Made by a program: the position numbers and the translations under genes. 64,000 nucleotides of DNA, taken from contig CAKSFM010000001.1 in assembly GCA_934454525.1 (NCBI GenBank), forward strand, positions 179,683-243,682. The letters are read 5' to 3'. Below are positions 36,555 through 45,386 of the stretch, piece after piece; position 1 is the stretch's first letter, and each line of letters begins with the position of its first letter. This DNA is from an uncultured Clostridia bacterium. Lineage in GTDB: Bacteria; Bacillota; Clostridia; UMGS1883. The notes beneath the pieces are model-generated. The model was given only the letters and a program-made list of their open reading frames with translations. It was not told the origin of the DNA and made no database searches.

Positions 36555-37280
36555 TTACTTATATTTTTTTCCGGTAAACAAAACCTTAAGTCCGAATTTC
36601 GGCAAAGCAAGCATCCGCATAAAGCGCGAAGGCTGTTTTATAAGGCGGTAAAGCCATTCTATGCCGTGCCGGCAATAAAAATCGGGAGCACGAAGCACTG
36701 TTCCCGCAAAAACGTCTATGCAGCCGCCGGCGCCGATGGCAAGCCTTGCATTAAGCCTGTCCCGGTATTTGTTAATCCACATTTCCTGCTTCGGGAATCC
36801 GATGCAAACCATCAGAAAATCAGGATTTGCTTTGTTTATATCCTCAATAACCGTTTCATCGTCTTTAAAATATCCGTCGTGTGTTCCGGCAATTACAAGT
36901 CCTTTGTATTTTTCACGAAGCTTTTCCGCCGCCATGTCGGCAACTCCCGGCTTTGCTCCGAGGAGATAAACGCTCTTGCCTGATTTTGCCATTTCTCCGA
37001 AAAGGCAGCAAACCAAATCAAACCCGGCAACGCGCTCCGGAAGCGGCTTGCCGAGGATTTTCGCCCCGTGCACAACCCCGATTCCATCGGGAACTATCAT
37101 GTCGGCGCTGTTAACAATGTTCTTGAAATCCTCATGCTCAGAAGCATAAAGAATTATCTCGGAATTCGGAGTGTAAATAACGCTGAGACCATCGCTTTCA
37201 AGCATTTCGCAGGCGCGCTTTGTTGCCTGTTCCATAGTCACAACATCAACTCCAACGCCAAGAATATTAACCTTATCCAT
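36555..37280 (-). CDS. WecG/TagA/CpsF family glycosyltransferase
   Basis: 241 residues from the ATG at 37280 (AAAAGGAG upstream). Motifs YTPNSEIILYA, MIVPDGIGVV, ERVAGFDL, GFPKQEMWI and AIGAGGCIDVFAG place it in the TagA family (glycosyltransferase 26), which adds N-acetylmannosamine or a similar sugar to a lipid-linked wall precursor. The C-terminus is amphipathic and likely meets the membrane. No other wall-polymer gene is next to it. Confidence 0.92.
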   Translation of the reverse strand: MDKVNILGVGVDVVTMEQATKRACEMLESDGLSVIYTPNSEIILYASEHEDFKNIVNSADMIVPDGIGVVHGAKILGKPLPERVAGFDLVCCLFGEMAKSGKSVYLLGAKPGVADMAAEKLREKYKGLVIAGTHDGYFKDDETVIEDINKANPDFLMVCIGFPKQEMWINKYRDRLNARLAIGAGGCIDVFAGTVLRAPDFYCRHGIEWLYRLIKQPSRFMRMLALPKFGLKVLFTGKKYK

Positions 37281-37447
37281 CGTAAAACTCCTTTTATAAA
37301 TTATCCGCACAAATTTCCGTGCATATGCATAACATTTCTACATAAGTAAAAACGCTTGCAAGGGCATTTTTATGCAGCCTTAAATGTTTCATAGGCAAAA
37401 TTTTAATTTTGCAAGTCGCAGAATACGGCTTTGAGCGCAGCTCCTAT
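37281..37447 (-). other. Structured leader of the TagA-type gene
   Basis: From the promoter at 37454-37482 the transcript would have a leader of about 165 nt. Its 5' part folds into an outer stem TTCATAGG/CCTATGAA that encloses a GCAAAATT/AATTTTGC hairpin. No named RNA class is recognised. Confidence 0.4.
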
Positions 37448-37453
37448 GAAGTT

Positions 37454-37482
37454 ATTATACCACATAGAAAAAACACATTCAA
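37454..37482 (-). promoter_or_regulatory. sigma-A promoter of the TagA-type gene
   Basis: On the minus strand TTGAAT (37477-37482) and TATAAT (37454-37459), spacing 17 bp. Confidence 0.72.
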
Positions 37483-37541
37483 CATTTCGGCATAACTTTT
37501 TTGCTTTCATTCATATAATTATCGTGAAAGGACTGATGCAT

Positions 37542-38285
37542 ATGCCAAAAATATATCTTAGCCCGTCCACTCAGGAAAATAATATGTATGTCACCGGCGG
37601 CAGCGAGGAATATTATATGAACCTCATCGCCGATGACATGGTTCCGTACCTCCGGTCAAGCGGAATTCAGTACACACGCAACACAAAGGACATGACGGCA
37701 GCTTCGTCAATCACGCAGTCAAACAGCGGAAATTACGGACTGCACCTTGCGATTCATTCAAATGCGGCGCCCGAAGGGCAGTATGGCACATATCGCGGAA
37801 TCGATGTATATTATTCGCCGAAAAGTCCTCTCGGCAAAAAAGCAGCCGAAATTTTTGCACGTAATCTGAAAACAATCTATCCTCTTCCCGACAGGGTGCG
37901 CGCACTTCCGACAACCTCCATCGGAGAGGTTACACAAACGCGCGCCCCGGCAGTTTTTCTTGAAATCGGCTATCATGACAACAGAAATGACGCCGACTGG
38001 ATTACCGGAAACATACCAGGGATTGCGGAAAATCTCGTCCTGTCACTCACAGAATTTTTTGGAATTCCGTTTATTCTTCCAACCGCACCACGGCGCGGAA
38101 CAGTTCGCATTTCGTCCGGCACACTCAATCTGCGCAGCCGCCCGAATCTGTCTGCGCGCGTTCTCGCTTCAATGCCGAACGGAGCTTCACTGACAGTCCT
38201 CGGTCAGTGGCAGGACTGGAGCGTTGTTAACTACCGCGGAATCATCGGCTATGCCGCCTCGCGATATATTAATATTGCCGAATAA
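37542..38285 (+). CDS. N-acetylmuramoyl-L-alanine amidase with C-terminal SH3 domain
   Basis: 247 residues from the ATG at 37542; GAAAGGA lies 9 nt before. Amidase_3 fold with the glutamate ligand region (GGSEEYYMN), the second histidine in AIHSNAAPEG and the catalytic Glu in FLEIGYHDN. The first zinc histidine of the usual GHGG motif is replaced by a serine-rich SPSTQENN segment, as in a clostridial subfamily I recall, so the metal site differs from classic CwlC-type enzymes. A bacterial SH3 domain (TLNLRSRPNLSARVLASMPNG) follows. No signal peptide, so it may act after mother-cell lysis or leave by another route. Confidence 0.85.
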   Translation: MPKIYLSPSTQENNMYVTGGSEEYYMNLIADDMVPYLRSSGIQYTRNTKDMTAASSITQSNSGNYGLHLAIHSNAAPEGQYGTYRGIDVYYSPKSPLGKKAAEIFARNLKTIYPLPDRVRALPTTSIGEVTQTRAPAVFLEIGYHDNRNDADWITGNIPGIAENLVLSLTEFFGIPFILPTAPRRGTVRISSGTLNLRSRPNLSARVLASMPNGASLTVLGQWQDWSVVNYRGIIGYAASRYINIAE

Positions 38286-38625
38286 ACAAGCAGCTGCAGC
38301 AAGTTTTTTGCTGCAGCTGCTGCGTGTCGATAAACCTATCGACACGCAGGCAGACGTTGAAAAAGGAAGGTAAATCTGTTCGGCGCGCACTCGTCGGCGT
38401 ACAAAGGTACGTTAGAGTGCGCGCCGGACGGAAACAAGCAAAAACCCCGAAATTTCGGGGTTTGGCAGTTGATACAAACCAATATCAGATTTGATTGCAG
38501 TTTGCTTTTGAATCAAAAATTCTTTAAAATTAATGTGATAGAAATTATGACTTGCTTGTGGTTGACCGACTTTTTCAACAGTCTGCGGCTGCAGCAAGTT
38601 TTTTGCTGCAGCCGCTTGTTTATTC
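38280..38625. repeat. Inverted pair of terminator modules around a hairpin-rich spacer
   Basis: GAATAAACAAGC followed by a GCAGCTGCAGCAA/TTGCTGCAGCTGC hairpin starts at 38280, and its near-perfect inverted copy ends at 38625. A second inverted pair lies inside (38351-38365 with 38570-38585). Between them are hairpins at 38322-38347, 38381-38426 and 38442-38463. The outer arms contain the stop codons of both converging genes. There is no coding frame I would accept in this 335-bp spacer. Confidence 0.75.
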
Positions 38626-39588
38626 AATAATTATTGTTCTGCTTGCGTCATCCCACTCAACATCCATGCCGAGCGCCTGCGCAATAAACCTGACAGGAAC
38701 AATCGTTCTTCCCTCAACTATTTCGGGAGCGGCGGTCAGTTCCTTTTCTTCTCCGTTTACAATTGCCTTTGCGCTGTCAATTTTAAGCACAATTTCAGTA
38801 TCTCCGCTTTTCACGGTCACGGTTCTGTCCTCGCCGTTCCATGTCACGTCTGCGTCAAAGGCTTCCGTCACTGCGCGAACGGGAATAAGCGTTGTTCCGT
38901 CCTTTATCTGCGGAAGAACACTGCCGTATTTTTCATAATCAACGTCAGTTCCGTCAACAAATGTTCCGATTGAAATGTCCCCGGCTTCTTTTTTTATCTC
39001 AGCAATTTTTTCAAGGATTTTTTGGCGCGCTTCCTTGCCTGCCTGCTTAAACAGCGCTTTCAGTTCCTTTTTATACTCTTTAATTTCCTGTTTTTTTGCT
39101 TCAAGCTCTTTCTTGCCCTGCGCTATGAGCGACTTCACAAGCTCGTCAATTTCCGAGGAATCTGCGTCATTCTTATTGGTCTTCTTTTCGTCTTTCTTCG
39201 ATTTATCATTGTCGGTTTTTTTCTCTGTATCGTCCGCCGATTCTTCCGGCTTATCCGCTGCGGTTTCACCATCCGTTTTTGCATTTTCAGACTTATCCTC
39301 CGGCTCCTTTTCATCAGCGGCATCCGTCTTTTCCTCCGCACCGTCTTTCTTTTCATCCGTTATGTCGGTCTTAGCTTCTGTTTTATCTTCATCCTTGACC
39401 TCGGTTTTATCCTCTGTTTTATCCTCGGCTTTGACCCCGGACTTCTCCTCACCCTTATCCGCGGACACTGTTGTTTCTGACTTCACCGCAGGTTCTGCCG
39501 AACTGCCTTCACTTCCCTCTTCAGCGTATACAAGTGAAAATTGGCACATAACTGCAAGTGCAGCAAGCATTGCAATAAACTTTTTCAT
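38620..39588 (-). CDS. Exported acidic protein with copper-amine-oxidase-type stalk domain
   Basis: 322 residues from the ATG at 39588 (AAAGGAG upstream). Signal peptide (residues 1-22, ending LVYA), then about 125 residues almost wholly of Asp, Glu, Lys, Thr, Ala and Ser in short repeats such as EDKTE, a coiled-coil stretch (about 150-205) and two stalk repeats at the C-terminus (TTLIPVRAVTEAFDADVTW, RTIVPVRFIAQALGMDVEW). Probably a wall-spanning or secreted structural protein; no enzyme motif is visible. Its stop lies in the inverted terminator module. Confidence 0.85.
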   Translation of the reverse strand: MKKFIAMLAALAVMCQFSLVYAEEGSEGSSAEPAVKSETTVSADKGEEKSGVKAEDKTEDKTEVKDEDKTEAKTDITDEKKDGAEEKTDAADEKEPEDKSENAKTDGETAADKPEESADDTEKKTDNDKSKKDEKKTNKNDADSSEIDELVKSLIAQGKKELEAKKQEIKEYKKELKALFKQAGKEARQKILEKIAEIKKEAGDISIGTFVDGTDVDYEKYGSVLPQIKDGTTLIPVRAVTEAFDADVTWNGEDRTVTVKSGDTEIVLKIDSAKAIVNGEEKELTAAPEIVEGRTIVPVRFIAQALGMDVEWDDASRTIIIE

Positions 39589-39679
39589 ATAATACAACTC
39601 CTTTAACGAATATTACACGTTGATTTTACACCATTTGTCCGAAAAAGTCAAGGAATTGCAGCAAGGAAACTCTTTTCAA

Positions 39680-39715
39680 AAACCCGGCCGGCGCAAAATT
39701 GCGCCGGCCGGGTTT
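39680..39715 (-). terminator. Terminator after spoIVA
   Basis: A 15-bp GC-rich stem (39680-39694 with 39701-39715) followed on the minus strand by T5, just after the spoIVA stop. Confidence 0.85.
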
Positions 39716-39719
39716 GTTT

Positions 39720-41195
39720 TTATAAAATTATGCAGATAAGTCCGCCGCTGCCCTCGTTAATTATTCTCTGCAGCGTTTCGCGCAATTTATCGCGCGCATC
39801 GTCCGGCATTTTGGCAAGCTTGGTTTGCAAGCCTTCGTTCACAAGCTCATGCAATGATTTTCCGAAAATATTAGATTCCCAGATTTTAACCGGATTGGTT
39901 TCAAACTCTTCAAGCAGATAATGAATCAGCTCCTCCGATTGCTTTTCGCTTCCGACTATGGGATTTATTTCCGTTTCTATATCCGCACGAATCATATGTA
40001 TTGACGGTGCGCTTGCTTTAAGCCGAACGCCGTAACGTCCGCTGCGGCAGATTATTTCCGGTTCTTTCAGCGAAAGCTCATCTATGCCCGGAGATACGAT
40101 TCCGTAGCCTGTCTGCCGCACCTGGTTAAGGGCATATGAAATTTTATCGTACTCTTTTTTTGCTTCGGAAAGGGAGCAAAGCGTTGACACAAGCTCTTCA
40201 TCATTGCTGATTTCAAGACCCGTCGTTTCGCCGAGAACACTGTAAAACAGTCCGTCAACCGCATCGGCGGAAATAAGCGCCGTGCCCATTCCGAGCGAAA
40301 CATTTCCGAGCCGTGCGGATGCAATATATTCATTCTCCTCAAGCAGCGGAATCAATGTTTTAATATGACTGATTTTTGATATTCCCTGCGCACCGCCGCG
40401 CACAGACTCATAAATTGATTTTTTCAAATAATGCTCCGGCGGCAATGCGTCAATCCAGCCGGGAAGTTCAATTCCGATTTCCCGGACAGGGAATTCAAAC
40501 AGCACGGTTTGCATTATATTGTTAATATCATCAAGCGACATATCTGCGCACGAAAGCAGAAACACGGGCACACCATAACGCTCTTCAAGCTCACCCTTAA
40601 GGCGTTTTGCTTCGGCGCTTTCGGGGATTGCCGAATTGAGCAGAATTATAAACGGTTTGTTAATTTCCTTAAGCTCGGAAACAACGCGCTCCTCAGCACT
40701 GACATATTCATAACGGGGAATATCACAGATGCTTCCGTCTGTTGTTATGACAAGTCCTATCGTGCTGTGCTCGCGGATAACCTTGCGCGTACCGATTTCC
40801 GCTGCCTGATCAAAGGGAATATCATCCTCAAACCACGGCGTTGTCACCATTCTCGGCTCACCGTCCTCGGTGTGTCCCTGAGCGCCGTTTACGCAGTAAC
40901 CCACGCAGTCAATCATGCGCACATTAAAGCTGACATTATCCGCAACACTGATATTTATTGCTTCGTTGGGAATAAACTTCGGCTCAGTCGTCATAATTGT
41001 TTTTCCGGCGGCGCTTTGCGGCAGTTCATCAACGGCGCGCTGCCTGATATGCTCATTTTGAATGTTCGGCAAAACAAGCATATCCATAAACCGCTTGATA
41101 AACGTTGACTTTCCGGTGCGCACCGGTCCCACAACGCCTATGTAAATGTCGCCCTGCGTACGCTGTGCAATGTCGTTGTAAATGCTGTACTCCAT
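39720..41195 (-). CDS. spoIVA: Stage IV sporulation protein A (spore-coat ATPase)
   Basis: 491 residues, full length. N-terminal TRAFAC-type ATPase with Walker A GPVRTGKSTFIK and the conserved MTTEPKFIPNEA and DCVGYCVNGA segments; middle and C-terminal parts anchor it on the forespore. SpoIVA polymerises with ATP to form the base layer of the coat and is held at the membrane by SpoVM, whose gene lies at 50.2 kb. It marks the organism as a spore-former. GGAGG and GGAG lie upstream; the promoter was not resolved and is expected to be sigma-E type. Confidence 0.98.
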   Translation of the reverse strand: MEYSIYNDIAQRTQGDIYIGVVGPVRTGKSTFIKRFMDMLVLPNIQNEHIRQRAVDELPQSAAGKTIMTTEPKFIPNEAINISVADNVSFNVRMIDCVGYCVNGAQGHTEDGEPRMVTTPWFEDDIPFDQAAEIGTRKVIREHSTIGLVITTDGSICDIPRYEYVSAEERVVSELKEINKPFIILLNSAIPESAEAKRLKGELEERYGVPVFLLSCADMSLDDINNIMQTVLFEFPVREIGIELPGWIDALPPEHYLKKSIYESVRGGAQGISKISHIKTLIPLLEENEYIASARLGNVSLGMGTALISADAVDGLFYSVLGETTGLEISNDEELVSTLCSLSEAKKEYDKISYALNQVRQTGYGIVSPGIDELSLKEPEIICRSGRYGVRLKASAPSIHMIRADIETEINPIVGSEKQSEELIHYLLEEFETNPVKIWESNIFGKSLHELVNEGLQTKLAKMPDDARDKLRETLQRIINEGSGGLICIIL

Positions 41196-41462
41196 ACGAA
41201 AATCTCCATTCCGCCTCCCTGCACCGGCAAAATATTGTGAAAAAATCTCCTATCCGCAGGGCATGATGATAAGAGAGCCTCTTTCTTTTTCGGTACATTC
41301 TATGACGGAATTATTTTTAATATTACTGTTTGTCTTTATTTGTCTGTCAAACACTCCCTTGCCGAAAAAAATTTTTCCGCAGTTTTTCCCTTTTATCCCC
41401 CGATTTTACCAGCAAATTGTATTTTATTGCTTTTGGGCGCAAAACACCGCAATTTATTTGTA

Positions 41463-41492
41463 TTGACTTTCCCCGGTCGGCTGTGGTATAAT
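41463..41492 (+). promoter_or_regulatory. sigma-A promoter of the RNase J gene
   Basis: TTGACT (41463-41468) and TATAAT (41487-41492), spacing 18 bp, leaving a leader of about 240 nt. Confidence 0.8.
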
Positions 41493-41499
41493 AACTAAA

Positions 41500-41741
41500 G
41501 TCAGAATTTTCGGAAAGAGAAAATTTTATTTCGGCAGAATGCTTATTTAAAATTTTTTTATATAATAAGGACGCGGCGCTGATTTTCTTACATACGCCCG
41601 TGTCCGGGAAACGGAATACAGCGGCATTAAGACCCTGCGTCTGCCCGATTTGGGAAGCGCCGTGCGCGGCGGCTTCCGGGGCGGCGGAGCAGATATGCGG
41701 GTCTTTGTTTCATGTCCGCGGAATTTGAAAAGGAGATTATA
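41500..41741 (+). other. Long structured 5' leader of RNase J
   Basis: The leader contains an extended hairpin from AAGACCC (41629) to GGGTCTT (41705), with nested TCTGC/GCAGA and GGAAGCGCCG/CGGCGGCTTCC (41653-41662 with 41667-41677) stems. It ends 30 nt before the AAAAGGAG ribosome site. I know no RNA family with this shape. The rest of the spacer from 41196 holds no gene. Confidence 0.5.
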
Positions 41742-43409
41742 ATGGCAAGAAAATTAAAATTGAAGATTATTCCTCTCGGCGGTCTGAACGAAATCGGAAA
41801 AAACATGACCGTCTTTGAGTGCGGCGGCGAAATCATTGTTGTTGACAGCGGAATGGCATTCCCGGATGACACAATGCTCGGCGTTGACTGCGTTATCCCC
41901 GATATGACCTATCTGATAAACAATAAGGATAAGGTCAAGGGAATTATGATAACGCACGGGCATGAGGATCACATCGGCAGCATTGCTTATCTGCTGCGCA
42001 ATGTAAACGTTCCTGTGTTCGGAACGCGGCTTTCGCTCGGTCTGATTGAACAGAAGCTTAAGGAGCACGGAATTCTCAGTGTTTCCAAGCTGAACAGAGT
42101 TACAGCAGGCGATAATGTGAAAATCAGCAAAAACTTTACGGTGGAGTTTATCCGCGTTAACCACAGCATTAGTGACGCGGTGGGAATGGCGATAAAAACG
42201 CCTGTCGGAACGGTTGTACACACAGGCGACTTCAAGATTGACTGTACCCCGATTGAGGGAAGTATGATTGACCTCGCAAAATTCGGCGAGCTTGGCAAAA
42301 AGGGTGTGCTTGCACTTATGAGTGACAGCACAAACGTTGAACGCGCCGGTTATACGATGAGCGAAAGAACCGTCGGAGAAAAATTTGAAACAATATTCAA
42401 GGGAACGCGTTCGCGAATTTTTGTGGCAACATTTGCGTCAAACGTTGACCGCGTTCAGCAGATTATAAATGCAGCAGTGCGCAACAGGCGTAAGGTTGCC
42501 GTTTCCGGCCGCAGCATGATAAATATTATCGATGTTGCGTCAACGCTCGGATATCTTAAAATCCCCGAGGGTACAATGATTCCGATTGAGGACGTGAAGA
42601 AATACCAGGATCATCAGCTTGTTATAATCACAACGGGCAGTCAGGGCGAGCCGATGAGCGCACTCACGAGAATGGCATTTTCAGACCATAAAAAAATTGA
42701 AATCGGGAAAGGCGATCTTGTTATAATTTCTGCCTCGCCCATTCCCGGAAACGAAAAAACAATTTCAAATGTTATAAATGAGCTTTATCGCAAAGGCGCG
42801 GATGTTATCCACTCCGCGCTCACAGAGGTGCACGTTTCGGGGCATGCCTGCCGCGAGGAACTCAAGATAATAATGGGTCTTGTCAAGCCGAAATTCTTTA
42901 TCCCCGTACACGGCGAAAGCCGCCATCTTCGCCGCCATGCCATGCTCGGCGAAGAGATGGGAATAAGCAGGAAAAATATTTTCAAGCTTGAGAACGGTTC
43001 GGTACTTGAGCTGACAAGTGACACGGCAAAGGTTACCGGAACGGTTCAGGCAGGAGAAATTCTGGTTGACGGCTACGGCGTGGGCGATGTTGGCAGCATA
43101 GTTCTGCGTGACAGAAAGCACCTTGCGGAAGATGGCATCATCATGGTTGTGGCAGCAATTCACGGCAAAACAAGGAAGCTTGCCGCACCGCCCGAGGTTA
43201 TAACGCGCGGATTTATCTATATGCGCGATAACGAGGGTCTTATGGAGGAGCTGCGCAAGGTTGCGACAATCAGCGTTCAGGATACACTGATTTCAAAAAC
43301 GCACGACTGGAACACAATCAAGAGCAATGTTAAGAGCGCTCTCGGGAACTTTATTTTTGACGGAACACATCGCAAACCGATGATTATCCCCGTAATACTG
43401 GATGTTTAA
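41742..43409 (+). CDS. Ribonuclease J
   Basis: 555 residues from the ATG at 41742 (AAAAGGAG upstream). Metallo-beta-lactamase/beta-CASP fold: GGLNEIGKNMTVFE, HGHEDHIGSI zinc motif, TGDFKID, SDSTNVERAG and the beta-CASP PGNEKTISNVINELYRKGA region, then HVSGHA and PVHGESRH. It is the main 5'-3' exo- and endonuclease for mRNA turnover in Firmicutes. Only one copy is in the window, so J1 or J2 cannot be decided. Confidence 0.96.
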   Translation: MARKLKLKIIPLGGLNEIGKNMTVFECGGEIIVVDSGMAFPDDTMLGVDCVIPDMTYLINNKDKVKGIMITHGHEDHIGSIAYLLRNVNVPVFGTRLSLGLIEQKLKEHGILSVSKLNRVTAGDNVKISKNFTVEFIRVNHSISDAVGMAIKTPVGTVVHTGDFKIDCTPIEGSMIDLAKFGELGKKGVLALMSDSTNVERAGYTMSERTVGEKFETIFKGTRSRIFVATFASNVDRVQQIINAAVRNRRKVAVSGRSMINIIDVASTLGYLKIPEGTMIPIEDVKKYQDHQLVIITTGSQGEPMSALTRMAFSDHKKIEIGKGDLVIISASPIPGNEKTISNVINELYRKGADVIHSALTEVHVSGHACREELKIIMGLVKPKFFIPVHGESRHLRRHAMLGEEMGISRKNIFKLENGSVLELTSDTAKVTGTVQAGEILVDGYGVGDVGSIVLRDRKHLAEDGIIMVVAAIHGKTRKLAAPPEVITRGFIYMRDNEGLMEELRKVATISVQDTLISKTHDWNTIKSNVKSALGNFIFDGTHRKPMIIPVILDV

Positions 43410-43447
43410 TAAACATTGGGCGCATATGTTCAAATCCTATGCATAAC
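43409..43447 (+). repeat. Degenerate copy of the end of block Y
   Basis: CATTGGGCGCAT is shared with both block Y copies and the following GTTC-A-TC and TATGC positions also match, with several substitutions and one deletion. Confidence 0.5.
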
Positions 43448-43452
43448 TGCAA

Positions 43453-43484
43453 AAAACCTGCTTTGCTTAAACAAAGCAGGTTTT
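43453..43484 (+). terminator. Terminator after RNase J
   Basis: A 13-bp perfect stem (43453-43465 with 43472-43484) ending in T4. Confidence 0.9.
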
Positions 43485-43537
43485 GTCAGTCATTGATAAA
43501 ACAGTAACATCAACAGACTGTCAAACGGAGTTGCAAC

Positions 43538-43578
43538 AAAAACACGCATATCACTTTTAAGGTGGTATGCGTGTTTTT
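43538..43578. terminator. Hairpin near the left end of the island
   Basis: AAAAACACGCATA (43538-43550) pairs with TATGCGTGTTTTT (43566-43578). It could be a terminator or part of the recombinase end. Confidence 0.6.
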
Positions 43579-43636
43579 CGTGTGCTTTTATTTTTCTTAA
43601 AATGTCTACTCTGATATGTCACCATTTAGAGGTCGA

Positions 43637-43661
43637 AAAAGCCTTATTTTATGCGGCTTTT
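43637..43661 (-). terminator. Probable terminator of the modification operon
   Basis: AAAAGCC/GGCTTTT stem (43637-43643 with 43655-43661) followed on the minus strand by T5. It is about 200 bp after the vsr stop; another 9-bp stem lies at 43798-43839. Confidence 0.5.
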
Positions 43662-43867
43662 AAGGGCTGAAATTGGCGAGGTAATATAATATCATTACTT
43701 TGCTCGAAAAAGGGATTTTATTTGCTACAAGGCAGGAAAACCGATACCTTAAAAAAGGGATTTAAGTTCATTTTTCAGCTTAAATTCTTTTAACTGACAT
43801 ACTGAAAAAAATTTAGCAAGAGCAAGCGTATTCAGTATGTTTATTTGAAAAACTGATTATTTAAATA

Positions 43868-44293
43868 TTAATCCTTAATGTTTCTCAAAATGTTATAATA
43901 CAAGTATTCAAGCGTGTTTTCTCTTCTGTCTTTTTTCAGTTCACATTCCCAAACCACAATCACATTCCAGCCCAATTTAGATAATGCTTGATATGTTGCA
44001 CTATCTCGGACAATATTCCTTGATATTTTTTCACTCCAAAATTCAACATTTGATTTCGGCATTACAAAGTATTTGCAGTTCTCGTGTGCATGCCAAAAAC
44101 ACCCATTTACAAATACAACTGTTTGATATTTTTTCAGTACAATATCAGGTTTGCCCGGTAGTGTTTTCACATTTTTTCTGTATCGCAGGCCTTTTGAAAA
44201 AAGAAATTTTCTTACTAATTCTTCCGGTTTTGTATCTTTTCCTTTTATCATTGACATATTATAGCTGCGAACCTCTTTAGAATGTACGTCCAT
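43868..44293 (-). CDS. vsr: Very short patch repair endonuclease Vsr
   Basis: 141 residues from the ATG at 44293, four bases after the stop of the upstream gene; a TTG at 44320 would add nine residues. The Vsr pattern is complete: MIKGKDTKPEELVRKFLF, PGKPDIVLKKY with the catalytic Asp, VFVNGCFWHAHENCKYF zinc/His motif and VVWECEL. It nicks at T:G mismatches left when 5-methylcytosine deaminates, which protects sites of the adjoining cytosine methylases from mutation. Last gene of the operon. Confidence 0.95.
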   Translation of the reverse strand: MDVHSKEVRSYNMSMIKGKDTKPEELVRKFLFSKGLRYRKNVKTLPGKPDIVLKKYQTVVFVNGCFWHAHENCKYFVMPKSNVEFWSEKISRNIVRDSATYQALSKLGWNVIVVWECELKKDRRENTLEYLYYNILRNIKD

Positions 44294-44297
44294 AATT

Positions 44298-45380
44298 TTA
44301 AAGTGCAATTTCTTCGCCAAACATCAGAGTTTTTTGCAATGGTAGAATTGCCATTTTAATTGATTCAATTTTTGCCATTTCATCTAAAACATTTTGGAAA
44401 TCTGCTGTTTTGCTATGAATTGGTGAGAATAAATCCTTTGCATTATCACAAATTTTAAGATATTTTTTATCGTTATTGGTGTATACTCTGTAAATATAAT
44501 ATTTGTTTTCACAACTATCTACAAACTTAATTTCCTGACTGCTGAACACCATTTTTTGCTCAAAAGAATATTTTGTAGTTTTTACATCCAAGTAATAGAC
44601 TTCGTCATTTAACTTCTGAACAAAGAAATCATATGGCAAATATGATTCCGTTTCTTTATTTTTCCATTCGTAATATTTTATTCTTCCATGTGATAGCAAA
44701 CTCGCAAAATATTTATCAATAAGTTCTTCACCGTCTCTTCCGGTCTTTTTAAAGAGCTCTTTTGCTTTTTTTATATCATACGGGTTGTATGTACTTTTAT
44801 ACTTATGAGAAACTATTTCATTAGTCTGTACAGCGACTTCTAGTTCTTGAATTATCTCTTGTCCACTGTTGTTCACTATCTGTTCAAGATATTTAATTAC
44901 ATGTGCGAAGGTAGTATCACTGGGGTTTAATCTTCCTTTTGCTTTATCCTTTTTTAAATTAACGCCCATTTCTGTTATTCTTTCAAATTCGATTGAATGA
45001 CTATTAAACAAGAAAAATACCAGCTGTGTACTTTTTAATCCGAACCAGAATAAATACCATTTTGTTTCATTATCAAATTCTTTTGCCTTGTCGCGAATGA
45101 ATGATACTACACTTACAGCATTTACTCCCCCGGTTCTTATTTTAGGACTTCTGTATGTTTTTTGAGGAGTTTCTATTCTGTCAAAATATGCGGTTAAATA
45201 CTCCAGAGACTCATTGTAAATAACCATAGCATTAGGTTTTTCTATGCTATCAGGTAAAAATGTCAATGTATCTTGAAAGAGACCAATATGGGTTTGCCCG
45301 GACGAATTGCTCTTTCCCAAATCGGCATTAGTTAATTCTTTATACCCAATTTTATTTTCTTCATTTAATTCAAAAAACAT
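44298..45380 (-). CDS. Candidate restriction endonuclease with NOV/DUF3883-like C-terminus
   Basis: 360 residues; GAGGTGA lies before the ATG. The C-terminal third (about 235-330) resembles the NOV (DUF3883) domain: a DREGEELIDKYFAS-like helix, YYLDVKTTKYSFEQKMVFS, where Asp-x-Lys fits a PD-(D/E)xK nuclease core, and YYIYRVY. The first 230 residues have no motif I recognise and may read DNA. Its position between two methylases and vsr makes it the likely cutting enzyme of the system. The function is inferred from domain and place; a direct match was not tested. Confidence 0.7.
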   Translation of the reverse strand: MFFELNEENKIGYKELTNADLGKSNSSGQTHIGLFQDTLTFLPDSIEKPNAMVIYNESLEYLTAYFDRIETPQKTYRSPKIRTGGVNAVSVVSFIRDKAKEFDNETKWYLFWFGLKSTQLVFFLFNSHSIEFERITEMGVNLKKDKAKGRLNPSDTTFAHVIKYLEQIVNNSGQEIIQELEVAVQTNEIVSHKYKSTYNPYDIKKAKELFKKTGRDGEELIDKYFASLLSHGRIKYYEWKNKETESYLPYDFFVQKLNDEVYYLDVKTTKYSFEQKMVFSSQEIKFVDSCENKYYIYRVYTNNDKKYLKICDNAKDLFSPIHSKTADFQNVLDEMAKIESIKMAILPLQKTLMFGEEIAL

Positions 45381-45386
45381 AGTAAA

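Noticed and set aside
37506..37520. Sigma-E or sigma-K promoter before the amidase (CATATAAT-like box)
   Set aside because: The -10-like match is fair but no convincing -35 element could be placed.
40431..41108. 225-codon plus-strand frame inside spoIVA
   Set aside because: Antisense shadow of a full-length, well-conserved gene.
43579..43860. Possible decayed gene at the left of the island
   Set aside because: No frame with family features; only short hairpins and two AAAGGGATTT repeats are seen.
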